A stretch of 64,000 nucleotides of DNA, taken from assembly GCF_000213175.1 (NCBI RefSeq), contig NW_009799099.1, positions 4,915,394 to 4,979,393 of the forward strand. The letters are read 5' to 3'. The notes beneath the pieces were generated by a model. It had not been told where the DNA came from, made no database searches, and was given only the letters and a program-made list of their open reading frames with translations. The position numbers were made by a program, and so were the translations under genes. Origin of the DNA: Neurospora tetrasperma FGSC 2508. Its lineage: Eukaryota; Ascomycota; Sordariomycetes; Sordariales; Sordariaceae. The first letter of the stretch is position 1, and every line of letters begins with the position of its first letter. Shown here piece by piece: positions 1 through 10,748 of the stretch.

Positions 1-1984
1 ACGAAGAGCGAGTGGAGGTGGTCGTCTGGTAAGAGGGAACCGGTCTTTGATATGTCTGCAATAATGACCCGTTTTCTTGGTTCCCAGTGGGCGTCGTTTC
101 TCGTAAAAGGAGTGCCTTGGTACAATTGTAACACTTGCACCGTTCCTTCGGGCCCGAAGATCGACGAGGAGGCGGGAAACCACGTGTTTGAGTCTTGAAG
201 ACGGAATCCTCGTGGTACAGACTGTAATCAATTCCTTTGCCTTTTTCCTCAGCTGACCTGGGTCGTTTCCCTTCCTCGAAATGACTCACTTCGTCATCGT
301 CGATGTACCAAGTCGTCGGGGGCGCCACCATGGATTCATTGTCGGACTTATCTGTCTTGTTGTCCCGGGCCATTGTTGTTGTCGTTTCTGGCACTTCCAT
401 AGTTGCTGATTTTGAAAAAGAATGTTTTGGACGTGGGAGTAATGAAGGAAGAAGAAATGCTCCCGCTGGAGACTCGGAAGAAGGATGTTGGTCGTTTATA
501 CCTTTCACCTCGCCCAGGTGCCTCCCCTTCCAGTGTGGATGCAGGAGGCTCGTATCAACAATTTTTGCTTTTGCTGCATTGTACGGCCTTGTTGATGTTG
601 CAGTCCGACTTGCTGAACGTGCCTTGCTTTTGTCCGTCGACAAAACCAGCAGCTTTTTAACCTTTTCCATGCCCCGCTTCCAAAGTCTGGAGGTCCGGTT
701 CTTCTGCTTGCTTTGCATCTTCTCATGCTCATGCACTTCCCTGCCTTGGCCTGCATTATTGGCATATTTCCGGTTGGCCGTATCCTTCTCCTCAGCCTGC
801 CCCAGGCGGTTTCTCCTAGAGCCGGAACTTGTTTTGGTCGAGCCAACACCAATCCCCTCAGCCATGTACAACTGCTCCATGACCACCGAGTTTCGCGGCG
901 GCTTTGGTACCGGTGAAGGTGCTGGTATACTTGTGGTCTCATCCCCAGGGCCAAGTGCAAGCTGCCACCGAGTCTGCTCCGCTGCTGCAGCCGCTGCCGC
1001 CGCCGGTTTCTCCTTTGACTTCTGCCCTCCGGATTCCCCCAGTCCGTTATCTCCCTTCCATCCGCGCTTCCAACTCCACCTCGCTTCCTTCTTCCTTTCC
1101 CCTTCTTCCCCTCTCCGTCCTGCAGCAGCAGCAGCAGCAGCACCCCCATCCTTCGAACCTCTCAACCCTTTCAAAGTCCCCAACTCCCTCCCCCACCTCT
1201 TAACCCTATCCCTCATCCCCCCTTTCTTCTCCCGTGGATGACACCCCTCAATGATCCTCCTCGCCGCCTCCTGGGCCTTCTTGTTCCGCTTGGGATCATG
1301 TCTCCATTCCCTGCTGCTAAAGTTGCTGCTTCTCCTCAATAATGCTAACCTTTTCGCTCTCAACCCCGATTCTGAAAAGGTGCTGTTGGTTGGGAATATG
1401 TCAAGGGGGTCAGAGGGGAAGATTGGTTCCGTGACTGGGTCGGTAAGAGGGTGGGAAACGGGGTTGGAAATGGGAAAGGAAACGCTCGTTATGGGTGTTT
1501 CTGAGCGGTCACAGCCATGTGGACAGGGGTGATGATGATGATGGTCGGAAGGAGCTGAGGGGTGGGTACACCAGTCTATCGGGACTGGAGGGGGTGTGGA
1601 AGATGGGATGGAGAGGGATAGAAGGGGAGGGGAGGAGGCAAGTTGCTGTGATAGTGATGCGGTGTAGTCCGGGAGAATGGCGTCACCGCCGTTGGTTGTT
1701 GTCGTGGTGCTGGCGGTGATGTTATAACGGCGGAGAACGGTGCCGCCGCTGTAGTGGGTTGTCGTGGTGGTGTTCCTGGATCCGCTGGATACGAGGGAGG
1801 TGGTGCTTCGTGGGCCTGCTCGCGAACCCGTCTGGATTTGGAGTTGAGATTCGTGGTTGGGGTGTACACCGGTCGGTTTTGGCTTCCACGCCCGTGAGCT
1901 TGACCTTGACCTTGACCTTGACCGCGATGGAGGTAAGAGACTCGCCCAGGATGGCGATGGGTCGACGATAGCTCGCGCCGCCAT
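1..1984 (-). CDS. Large unrecognised S/T/R/K-rich protein, N-terminal part (C-terminus outside window)
   Basis: One frame stays open on the minus strand from an ATG at 1984 to the left edge: 661 codons with no stop. The start has a good fungal context (A at -3, G at +4) and no earlier in-frame ATG lies nearby. I do not recognise a family. The first 150 residues are Ser/Thr/Pro-rich and include an RSRSRSRS tract from tandem TTGACC hexamers on the plus strand (about 1900-1921). A basic K/R/E-rich middle (roughly residues 200-450) holds two polyalanine runs, one coded by a CAG/GCT triplet repeat near 1122-1143. Near the truncated end lie an acidic YIDDDEVSHFEEGKR stretch and a C-x-C-x2-C cluster (KCYNCTK). 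The composition suggests a disordered, perhaps nuclear protein; that is inference. Overlapping plus-strand frames are low-complexity shadows. An intron within the frame cannot be ruled out. Confidence 0.6.
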   Translation of the reverse strand, partial: MAARAIVDPSPSWASLLPPSRSRSRSRSSSRAWKPKPTGVHPNHESQLQIQTGSRAGPRSTTSLVSSGSRNTTTTTHYSGGTVLRRYNITASTTTTTNGGDAILPDYTASLSQQLASSPPLLSLSIPSSTPPPVPIDWCTHPSAPSDHHHHHPCPHGCDRSETPITSVSFPISNPVSHPLTDPVTEPIFPSDPLDIFPTNSTFSESGLRAKRLALLRRSSNFSSREWRHDPKRNKKAQEAARRIIEGCHPREKKGGMRDRVKRWGRELGTLKGLRGSKDGGAAAAAAAGRRGEEGERKKEARWSWKRGWKGDNGLGESGGQKSKEKPAAAAAAAAEQTRWQLALGPGDETTSIPAPSPVPKPPRNSVVMEQLYMAEGIGVGSTKTSSGSRRNRLGQAEEKDTANRKYANNAGQGREVHEHEKMQSKQKNRTSRLWKRGMEKVKKLLVLSTDKSKARSASRTATSTRPYNAAKAKIVDTSLLHPHWKGRHLGEVKGINDQHPSSESPAGAFLLPSLLPRPKHSFSKSATMEVPETTTTMARDNKTDKSDNESMVAPPTTWYIDDDEVSHFEEGKRPRSAEEKGKGIDYSLYHEDSVFKTQTRGFPPPRRSSGPKERCKCYNCTKALLLRETTPTGNQENGSLLQTYQRPVPSYQTTTSTRSS

Positions 1985-3835
1985 CTTCGTTCCTCCTCGC
2001 GGTTGGCAAGCGGAAAGCCCTGTTTCGACGGAGTGAAGCTACTGAAGCGATCGCGAAGTCGAACTCCGTTATATCCCTGCTGCCGTACCCGAGTGGTTAA
2101 TCCCTTCGAGGAACCGCAACAGGCCGAGTGTCGTAACCAATTCCTTCACTCTCAGGAAGTGAATGAGCGACGCCCTTCTTGTCAAATACCTTCCAATCTG
2201 CGCCCATAGTCAGCAACAACATTTAATCCCATCATACTCATGCTATTATACAAACGAACGATCGAACCAGTGAAGCTAAGCTCAAACGTGAGCCAACTTC
2301 AAGAGCTTCTGTCGGTTCGAGCCAACGGCGTCCAGGACAATGCCGCAGGCGCGTAAGGCCAAGCAACACAAACAATGGAATTCACACAAATGTACGTACC
2401 TCGAACCTTTTTGTATGTCTGTCCCGTCAGTCTCGTTCTAGATCCGCCAGTCCCGTCAATGACGAACCGCGGCGGTCAGATACCTACTCAACGGCAAGGA
2501 AATATACTAAGCCCCAACTTGACCGATATGCGTCCCAACTCGGTTTCTTTCTTTCAAGCTAACGGCGGCGCTTAGGAGATCATCTTTTTTCCCGTTCGTG
2601 TACCTATCTTCCGATTGTGAGACGAATCGATCAGAATCTGATTTCGCCCCGTGTCCGAGACCCGACACATCCGCTCTCCTCTCTCCTTCTTCTTCTTCTC
2701 CCTGGTACCTACCTCTACATTTTTTTCCTCCTGGCCGTTATCCATGTTTCGCATAAACACAACTGACTCGCTGCCACCAGATCAAAGTTTTGACTGTTTA
2801 CATCGATCGGTCCGATAATAACAACTTGCCATGAGCAGCCCAGTATAGGCCGCTACTTGGCCATGAGATTCAGGCGATTGATTGATGATGAGTTTTCTGT
2901 TGTCCGTTGTGGGCCGTCATCTACCCCCGTGACAACGAGATGAACAGATTTTCCACCGCGAACCCTTCCAGGAGCATTCCGTGACAGCTCTCCCGCTCCA
3001 TCCTCACTAAGTAGTACTGTGATCCAGAGGCGCGGCGCAGTGTTTCGGAAAACACCAGATGAATAACTTCCATACATCGTTGGTCAAGGTTGGTCCCTGT
3101 TTTGGCCCGCTGAGACGTTCGGGTTGGAGTTCAGGGGCAAAACCGCACGTACCCTTCCTTCTACTTACCTCTACGTACACGATCGCAATCGCGGGAGGTA
3201 TTGGAGGCACCAGTAACATTCTTCTACCAGAACTTTGAATTGTTGGGTAGGCGGGAGAGTTGACGGAGCAACGCCAGGGTGGTCTTCATTGCGACATCGA
3301 AAAAGAACTTGGAACGCATCGTTGAACCGAACACGTTGGCCCGGATCGAGGTGGCAGCGATGAGGATGCGATTGTTCTCAGCGATGATCTTAGGCACATC
3401 GAAACGATGTTGGAGAGAATCCCGACGACATCATCTGCATGTTCGAACGAAGTCCGAATAGATCCCGTCCATGATCGACGTCCCGCCGCTCCTGCTGCAG
3501 TGCTGCAATCCGAGATGTGCCCGTGTAGGTATTCTGTTATCAAGTGAAGTATGCGCTGCGGCTTCGACGATGTTTCGGCATATGCGTACGCTTCAAAGTT
3601 TCACGTCAAGCTCAGGCGAGAATAGGCCCGAAGGCTGAGGGAAAACAATAAACTATGATTTATAAATTTACATCGCTGGAACTAGAGGTATAACCGACTA
3701 GAGAAAGACCACGTCCACAATACCGCTGCCACCATTGAACGCTCTACCAGCCGTTATCTTGGGCCCAAACGGATGTGGGAAGTTTCCCCCAAACGCCATT
3801 GAGGATATCATCAAGTCATCTCATCTTTGTGGCCC
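1985..3835. other. Intergenic spacer between the 1-1984 gene and HRD1
   Basis: It holds the promoter and 5' UTR of the leftward gene and the 3' UTR of HRD1. Only short scattered frames occur and none has coding character. A pyrimidine-rich tract lies near 2670-2700. I see no RNA gene or repeat. Confidence 0.5.
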
Positions 3836-6639
3836 TCAGCTCCTGGAATCCTCCTCGTCCTCAGCATCCTCAACCGCAGCGGGAGCAGGCCTGGGCCTCG
3901 GTCTATAACCTTCACTTACGTCAATAGACAAATGGCCGTCAGCTTCAGCATCTTCCTCCTCTTTTTTACTGGGCTGGGATGCCTCTGGCTGCGGAGCCGG
4001 TGGAACGTTGTTGAAGCTCCAGCCTGCGCTCATCCCTCCCAAGGGCCCAGTATTCACGTCCGGCGTTATCGTTACTGGATTTTGGAGTCTACTTTGTGGT
4101 TGAGTAGATGATGTTGATGGTTCTGATGAACGCGGAGCTTGCGTCTCTACAGTCCCGGCAGGTTTTGGTGATGAAGTGTTGGTGGCCGGTTGCTGCTGTT
4201 CGGCAGGACTCATGGGAGTTGCCGGAGTTGTGGGGGTGATGGGTCGGCTGGTTGGTGTAGTGGTTAGAAGACTGGGGGCTGTATTTCCCTGGGCTTGATT
4301 TTGGGCTCTATTTTGAGCTGTATTATCGGACCTTGGTCCCACAACTGTGCGCTGCTCAGGCACCGGCCCGGCTGTTGCTGTGCCTGGCGTTGCTGTATTA
4401 CTGTCCCCTTGCTGACCAGCTTGACCGACCTGACCGGAATTCTGTCCCGGAGCCACAGCACCACCATCCAATCGCTCCAAAGGAAGCAGCGACCACCCCT
4501 CAGGGATCACCACTCCTTCGGGCAAGTCGGGACTTCCAGCTGGAATGGCCGTGCCCCAGTCCGCAGCGCCATGTCTAGTGATATTTTGTGGGAATGGTGG
4601 GATCTGTACTGGCTCATGAGGAAGTGTAACCCCCAGAGCTTGCGCTTGTTGAGCGTGGCGTACCCGAGCCAGCTCTGTAGCGATGTTCTGCAACGAGCGG
4701 AACTGTCCTATCGTGGCGCTCAATTCCCTCAATTCCTGATCCAGACGCTGCCCGACTTCCACCAGCTGCGCCTGAATTTGCTCCATGCCAGTAGCACCAT
4801 GTCCATGGACAGGTTGTTGTGCTGGTGGTGGTGCCTGCGCATTCAAGGGTTGATGGCCATTAGCCATATCCTCCGGGATACCCATTCTCCTAGCCATCTC
4901 TTGAATGTCCTGGCCTTGGGCAAAGCCTAACCTGATAGGACCCAAGTTGAACATTCTAACTCCGTTATTCTGGTGGTTTCTTTGGTTGCCTGGCAGCAGG
5001 CCATTCGGATCCTGGTTAGCGGGCGCTTGACCGTTAATCTGTTGTTGAGGTTGCTGATTCTGTGCGGCCGGATGGTTGAGTCCATTAAAGTCTCCTCCCT
5101 GCGCATTTCGGTTCGGTTGCTGACCTTCCCTAGAAACCGGTCGTCGGCAGGTCGGGCACACTTGCTGGCGTTCCAGCCAGCTTTTGAGACATCCTTGGTG
5201 TAAAATATGGCCACAGGGCAGCTTCTTGGCACGAGTACGCTCGAGACGAACAGGGTCCTGGGGGTCCCAAGGGCGCATTTCTTCTCGGCAAATAATGCAG
5301 GTGTCGTCTTGTCCGAGATCTTGCTCAGTAGCGTCGGCATATTGATCCATGTCCCGAGTAGCCTGGCGGTAGCGAAGTAGGGCGTTGAGTCGCCTGATAA
5401 ACGACCTCGTCGTCATAAACCAGTCTCTGATGATGTGAATGGGTAACCCATAGAAGGTTATGAGGACGCCGAAGAATGCCGTGTAGATGCAGAGCTTGAG
5501 GAAGTCTGTCATCATGGTTAGTGCACTGCGCATACGCATGGCGAAGAGTTCCCCGACGTACCAGAAACCAAATCCAACGACAAGATGTAGAGTCCCTTGG
5601 CATCCCAGCCAGGAACCTCGATATCCATCTCTTCCACATCATCCTCGCTCGGCAACTCCTCATTCTCCGCCTCGGCATCACCCTGCTCTCTGCGCCTCAG
5701 AATCTCGGCCCTGCGCTCTCTGATCTGCCGTCTCCTCTGCTCCAACCCATTTCTCGTCTGCACCCGCGTGATATGCTGCTCCCACATGGAAAACAGATAC
5801 CTGATGGCCGTCTGGCTCGAAGTCACCGTCTGGATCGCGAACTCGAACAGGAACATGACCATCATGGTAGGACGCGCCTGCTGGACCACGGTATCGATGC
5901 AGTACTTGAGCATCCAGACATTGTAGGCCACGCTAAGGAGCAGCGAGACGGACAAGCGGGTGTGGAACAGTCGTGGGTTGGCGGGCGGCTGTTGCTCAAA
6001 GACCTCGACGCGGCCTTCGCCTATCCAGCCCCATACTTTGCCCGTGACAAGGGCCGTGAACATGCACAGGAAGAAGGGGCCGACCTCTTCGCGGAAGATG
6101 GTCATGGCCAGACATGTCTCGGTGACGGCAAACCAGGCGCGTTCGTACAATTGCTCGATCTCGACGGGGCGGAGGGGGCCGAAGCAGAGGCGCTGGAGGC
6201 CGTACATGAAGGCTCCATAGAGGACGAAGATTAGGTTCACGAGGACCTATTGGTAGGAGAATATGAAGTTAGCTACTGGGGGGTTACCAACACAGCTGCT
6301 GGGGGGATACCAACACAACGGCAGATAAGGTTGTGAGGACACATACCACGAGAGAGAGGCTGCTCTGGCCCAGATGGACAACCGCAGAGTAGAAGTTAGC
6401 TCGCTGATGGAACGCCGAAAGGATGACCGAGGCCGCCAGGGCCGTCGAGCACTATGCATGTTGACCATGGTTAGTTTGAGTGTATATCTAGATGTTGGGA
6501 TGTAGATCTGAAGGTGAAGCCGGAGCTGGAGAGTTGAGAGATGGGTGTGATGGGGGAGCTGTAGTTGAGCTTCTCTCTCTCTCCCTAGGTAGCAACTGGG
6601 GGAGCTTCCACTTACCCCTGCGTACCACGCCAACCGCAT
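3836..6639 (-). CDS. hrd1: HRD1-type ER membrane RING-H2 E3 ubiquitin ligase (4 exons)
   Basis: Model: complement(join(3836..5505, 5562..6246, 6347..6451, 6616..6639)), 827 aa. It is the catalytic and channel subunit of the ER-associated degradation complex. The protein opens MRLAWYAG, followed by the family's conserved [20 protein letters not shown] segment, and has several membrane spans over residues about 5-300 with the conserved [11 protein letters not shown] turn. The RING-H2 ligands are visible at C341, C344, C369, H371, H374, C377, C388 and C391. A long Gln/Pro/Ser/Thr-rich cytosolic tail ends in an acidic [11 protein letters not shown]. The 56-nt intron 5506-5561 has donor GTACGT and branch CACTAAC; splicing restores LDLVSDFLKL, matching the family's LDLATDFFKL. 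The first exon codes only eight residues. The tail beyond the RING is longer and more low-complexity than in yeast Hrd1. Confidence 0.93.
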
Positions 6640-7220
6640 CTTGGCCTTTTGGTTTTGGTGTGCAGCGATGGATGGCGGAACCGTAACCGATAGGGAACAG
6701 AACAAGAGGTGGAATTTATGACTTGGCAATGGAGAGGGGTCGCATTAAGTTGCCGTCATTATGGATGGAAGTGGAAGGGAACTCGTGGTCGAGTAGTCGT
6801 CGAGGTAGCAGAGGTAAGGTAAGGTAGAGGTATCTCGAGGTGGATGAAATTGACAGTGGCCGTAAGCAGGCAATGTAAGCAGCTACAAATTACAATGTAG
6901 GCAGTAAAAGTCACGTTTGGGGGGTTCAAGGGTGCTGTAAGGAAGACTGTCAATTGCCCGGATGGTGGACTGGACCTCATTGCCGCGCCAGTAAATGCCA
7001 CGTTATGGGAAACTGCAGTTCAAGGTGACGCACGGCGACAGGGAAGGTGGCCCGGAGATCAGGAAAGCCAAGCGCGAACGACTCCGCACAGCCACAAGAC
7101 GCTTCTTTTGCAGTCACGGACTCACAGTGTTCTGGAACATTGGGTTGTGGCGGCTGCACGTCAAATGCCATGTATAGGTTGCACTACGGCGCACTACTTC
7201 AACAACAACTACCACGACTA
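6640..7220. other. Upstream region of HRD1
   Basis: Likely the HRD1 promoter and 5' UTR, bounded on the right by a tRNA gene. Short frames here are not coding-like. No clear TATA element or repeat was seen. Confidence 0.4.
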
Positions 7221-7321
7221 GTCACTTTGGCGGAGTGGTTAACGCGTTGCCCTGCTATTACGTCATAGTATAGTGGTAGGCAATCCATTCGTGGGCGCAG
7301 GTTCGAATCCTGCAGGTGACG
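7221..7321 (+). tRNA. tRNA-Ser(GCT) with a 20-nt intron
   Basis: The gene folds as a class II tRNA. The acceptor GTCACTT (7221-7227) pairs with AGGTGAC (7314-7320), with discriminator G at 7321. The D-arm carries the A-box GGCGGAGTGGTTAACGC. The anticodon stem TTGCC (7247-7251) pairs with GGCAA (7279-7283), and the loop reads C-T-GCT-A, so the anticodon is GCT (serine AGC/AGT codons). The intron fills 7258-7277, one base 3' of the anticodon, the standard site. A long variable arm (CCA-TTCG-TGG) and the T-arm GCAGG-TTCGAAT-CCTGC with a perfect B-box follow. Thymidine runs at 7327-7331 and 7335-7342 can end RNA polymerase III transcription. The long variable arm supports serine identity. Confidence 0.93.
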
Positions 7322-7326
7322 TCATC

Positions 7327-7342
7327 TTTTTGGCTTTTTTTT
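7327..7342 (+). terminator. RNA polymerase III terminator of tRNA-Ser
   Basis: Two T-runs (five and eight T) lie 6 and 14 nt after the tRNA end, a usual Pol III stop signal. Confidence 0.75.
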
Positions 7343-7899
7343 CAATGTTCTTGACGTCTAAATGATCCCTTTTTGTTGTTTTTGATGTTTTCCTTTTTAT
7401 ATCGGTCGAATTGGTTGTTAAACGCTTGTGGTGTGGTGGTTTTGCACGCAAAATGCAAAAAGGTGCGGATACCCACTTCATGCATGTAAAGAAAGGCAAG
7501 TGCATTCACATCGCTCCTTCCGCCACAAAACACCGAGGCGGGTGTGCGCAATGTGCGCAACCTAAATGACTGATTAGGGTTGGGGCTAATCCGGGTGTAT
7601 GCTGTGCAGATCGTGGATCGAGCGCTTCGAGGCGATCGCTTTGAGCGCTCATCATCGTCGTTGAAAACGATGGGTTCGCATAAGAACTTGGTATGGTTGC
7701 CGGCGCGAGCACAGTCGGATTATCCGAGACGACTTGTCTGCAACATATCACATCAGAGTATCGAACTTGCAGCACCTGTCACGGATACCGCATAATCTCG
7801 TCAAATTGACTTTCGGGCAGACACTTTTCATGTAGGTATAAGTAGGGTTAGAGGGGTCGGTCAACTATGTGCATGTGGGAGACTTGGTGTGGGAGTTGA

Positions 7900-8250
7900 T
7901 CGCAAGCACTAGGGATATGAAGTTGGGGCATGTACGGGCAAAGAAGGAAGCGTGTTCATGCCGAAGTGGACGGGACCGTGAGAAGTCATTGAAGTGGTGT
8001 CACCAGTGTCGATGAGGGTGGTAGACCCAAGATTGAGGGGGAAGGTTCGGAAGGTGCATATAAACAATATCAAACCGTGGGAAGCAGATAGAGTGAGAGA
8101 GATGGATTTGGTGAGGGAGATGGAGTCGCAGAGAAGCATGAGGTTGGAGAGAGAAGTGGGACAGGTGGAAGAACCGGTATCGGTGATATTGGAGATCGAT
8201 TTGGTGGAAGGAATGACATGTGCAATACAAGTAATAGCGTATCCAAGGTA
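7900..8250 (+). mobile_element. Fossil of an LTR retroelement (Ty3/gypsy-like): integrase C-terminal fragment
   Basis: The plus strand codes a short stretch with the features of the GPY/F module at the C-terminus of Ty3/gypsy integrases. It has a basic-Trp-Thr-Gly-Pro lead-in, EVIEVVSPVSMRVVDPR, then VRKVHINNIKPWEADR, matching the family's valine-histidine-(x)-n-(x)-LKPW end. A purine-rich E/R/M-rich tail follows. No reverse transcriptase, protease, gag or flanking LTRs were recognised, so this is a small isolated remnant that is broken at least once. It looks old. It lies about 0.6 kb downstream of the tRNA-Ser gene. Family assignment rests on this module only. Confidence 0.5.
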
Positions 8251-9624
8251 AGATCACGCATCAGTTCAGTTAGATATGAGAACGCCCAAGGAAGTTAGGT
8301 AACGAGAGATCTTGACCTAACTAACAAACCAGTATCGATCGGACTGTACACATCATCTCACCAGATCACAGATCACACTTCACCGTTGACAGAGTATAAT
8401 CATTTCATCCTACACCCAATCTCTCCCATCTCCCATCTCGAGAACCAGCGAGGATATTGTAGTTACACCCGTTCGCTCAGAGTCAGATCCGAACGGCACG
8501 CATGATACTTTCCATCCACCATGACCCGCCGTGACCCGTCCGTCATACACACCTCATGTATGTTATCCCCCCTCGAAGCTCGAACCACTTCGAAACACCC
8601 CAAAGCAAAAGCCCCACGCTACAAACACAGTATACCAAGTTATCAACCGTTATCAAGTTCGACTCAGCTGCCCGGTACCTGTTTCATCACTACACTACAG
8701 CTACAGCTACCTCTGCCTACCATCACGCACATAAGCGGTGGTGGTGGTGGTGGTGGTGGCGGCGGTTCAGCTGTCCATCCCAGCCGCCAAAAACCCCCCT
8801 CTCAAGAAACGGCACGGCACGGCACGAACGGACAGGTGGCATTGTCCATCAACGGCAGATCGGTTGAAATGGTTGTCGTTGTCGTTGTCGTTGCCGTTGC
8901 TGATGTCGATGTCAACGCTGATGGTGAAAAAGGGATTAATGATGTGCCGATTAAGTTCTCTAGAGGTACCTAGGGTTGCACCCGAGCGGGCTGAAGATGT
9001 CTCAATGCAAACGGCTGCAAGAACCCATAGCTGAGTGTAAGCTGAATGACATATACGGATATATAGGTGAATAAGTGACTGACTTGGTGATTGTTTCAGG
9101 AAGAAGGTGACAGTGTATATTGGGGGCAGATAACTGCATCGGTATTCGATCGGAGAGAGCGCAAGTTTTTCAACACGTACAGGTATGCTCCGCGCTTGAT
9201 GCGCTTAAACAAACAGCTTGATCTGGTGTGGAAGAAGCAAAGAAACTTCATTTGAAGATGCGGAAGAAACAAGAACATGAGTTTTGTACACTGAAATCCT
9301 TGACGCAGGGAATTAAATGTAGAACTGGAAATCTATGGGTAACCAAGGAAGAAGAAATGAAGGGGGTTTTCCACTAAACGACCACAAGCCATTAACTCCA
9401 GTGCGCGTATCCATCATTTTGACGGGTGAACAAAACCAAACTCAACAATTGTAAGCAGACAAGTTACTACTGCGCCAGGAAAAGAAAGATAAAACCACAG
9501 TCAAACAAAAAGGGGTATGAGATCCAACGCGTATGCCAAAACACCATTTGATCCTCCCTCAACTCCATCTCTATGCTCAACACCCATACCACATCCTCTC
9601 GTAAGCTTTTACACTTGAAGACAC
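8251..9624. other. Spacer with simple repeats between the fossil and the NmrA-like gene
   Basis: It includes a (GGT)n/(GGC)n microsatellite at about 8737-8766, a GGCAC repeat near 8811-8825 and a GTC/GTT-type repeat at about 8870-8900. A frame across these repeats starting at 8521 is low-complexity and not supported as a gene. The right part is the 3' flank of the NmrA-like gene. Confidence 0.45.
8737..8766 (+). repeat. (GGT)n/(GGC)n microsatellite
   Basis: About ten tandem GGT/GGC triplets. No host gene is apparent. Confidence 0.85.
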
Positions 9625-10748
9625 CTACAGAACACGTCCCCAAACCTGCTCCAACCACGTCCTGAATCTCATCGGCTGAAAAGCCGTCCTCTCGCTCTGA
9701 TTAACCAACTCGCCGAGGTTCGTCGAGCGAATACAATACCTCCCATTAGCAGTCTGCAACAGCCTCTGATAGTAGAAAGATGTCGCGACATCGCCAGCAA
9801 GTTGGCATTCATTCGCCCAGGCCTCAGCCTCTTGATAGGACCGTCTTGTGACGCTGAACTGGGCTGCTCGTTTGAAATCCATTAGCAAAATACTCATATC
9901 ATGAGGGGCCCATAGAAAAGAAAACTCACCACCCCTAACAGCCTCACAAACCCTTACCACCTCCCCTACCGCCATACAATCCCCCCTAACCCTCCACTCC
10001 CTCGGCCACCTCTCCAACGGTAATCCCAACGCTCCCACTCCCGTCAACTCCACCGCCGCCGCCACGAACCTCGCAACATCATACATACTCGTCATAGCCA
10101 CATACGCCATCCGTCCCTGGGCATCCCGCTCCACCACCTCCGCCGTGCCCTGTTCAATATTCACCAAATAATCACACGTTGGCATCGGCCCCATCAAGCC
10201 CAGCTGTGTCCCAATTCCCCAAGGCTGAAGCCCACCGCGGGCAAACCTTTCCATGAAGATTCCGCATGAGAACACGGTGTAGTTCATCCGGTGCGAGCGG
10301 GATTGGGACCAGCTTTCTAAAAGGTCCAAAGCGGCGCGGGAGCCGCGGTTGTCGAGCGGGTCGATTGAGTTGGCCGGTGGGCGCTGGGAAAGCGGCCCCT
10401 CGAACTCGGAAGGGACGAAGCACCGGACGCGGGCACGGCGGGCGGCGTCAATGAGGTTGAGCTGCTCGTTGTTGGAGATGGTGGAGATGAGGAGGTCGAC
10501 GCCGCGGAGAACGTAGTGCAGGTCTTCGACGTTTTGGTAGTCTACTAGGGCGAGCTGGCAGGAAGGAAGGTTTTCTTCGAACTCGGGATGGGGCTGGTGG
10601 TTCTTAGCAGGTGGTCAATCATGAACAGCGATTAAAAGGGGAAGCCTACCTGTCGAGTGAGAATGAGAACGGGATGAGCACTCTTGGAGATCTCCTGGGC
10701 TAGAATGTAGGCAAAGGAGCCGCCTCCTGCAATAGCGATCCTCATCAT
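9625..10748 (-). CDS. NmrA-like / isoflavone-reductase-like NAD(P)-binding protein (2 exons)
   Basis: Model: complement(join(9625..10593, 10650..10748)), 355 aa. It is an atypical short-chain dehydrogenase fold of the NmrA-like group, which act as redox sensors or small-molecule reductases; the substrate is unknown. The N-terminus MMRIAIAGGGSFAYILAQEI is a beta-strand plus Gly-rich nucleotide-binding turn. Downstream come the family-like LVDYQNVEDL and DLLISTISNNEQ (second Rossmann half) and RVRCFVPSEFEG, the usual VKRFIPSEFG motif. The 56-nt intron 10594-10649 has donor GTAGGC and acceptor CAG. The competing acceptor AAG ten bases upstream is also in frame and would add three residues. The gene stands alone, with no cluster partners. 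No active-site Lys was assigned with confidence. Confidence 0.82.

Noticed and set aside
303-1241. 312-codon plus-strand frame starting with ATG
   Set aside because: Low-complexity and opposite to a 661-codon open minus-strand frame with a better start. It is explained as an antisense shadow of a repeat-rich coding region.
2085-2160. A-box-like TACCCGAGTGGTTAAT suggesting a tRNA
   Set aside because: No matching B-box, acceptor stem or anticodon arm follows.
7263-7505. Minus-strand frame containing SPAGFEPAPTNG
   Set aside because: This is the antisense of the tRNA-Ser T-arm region, a well-known source of spurious GFEPA-type proteins.
8521-8973. 150-codon frame across microsatellites
   Set aside because: Composition is dictated by GGT and GTC repeats. 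No domain and no conserved feature.
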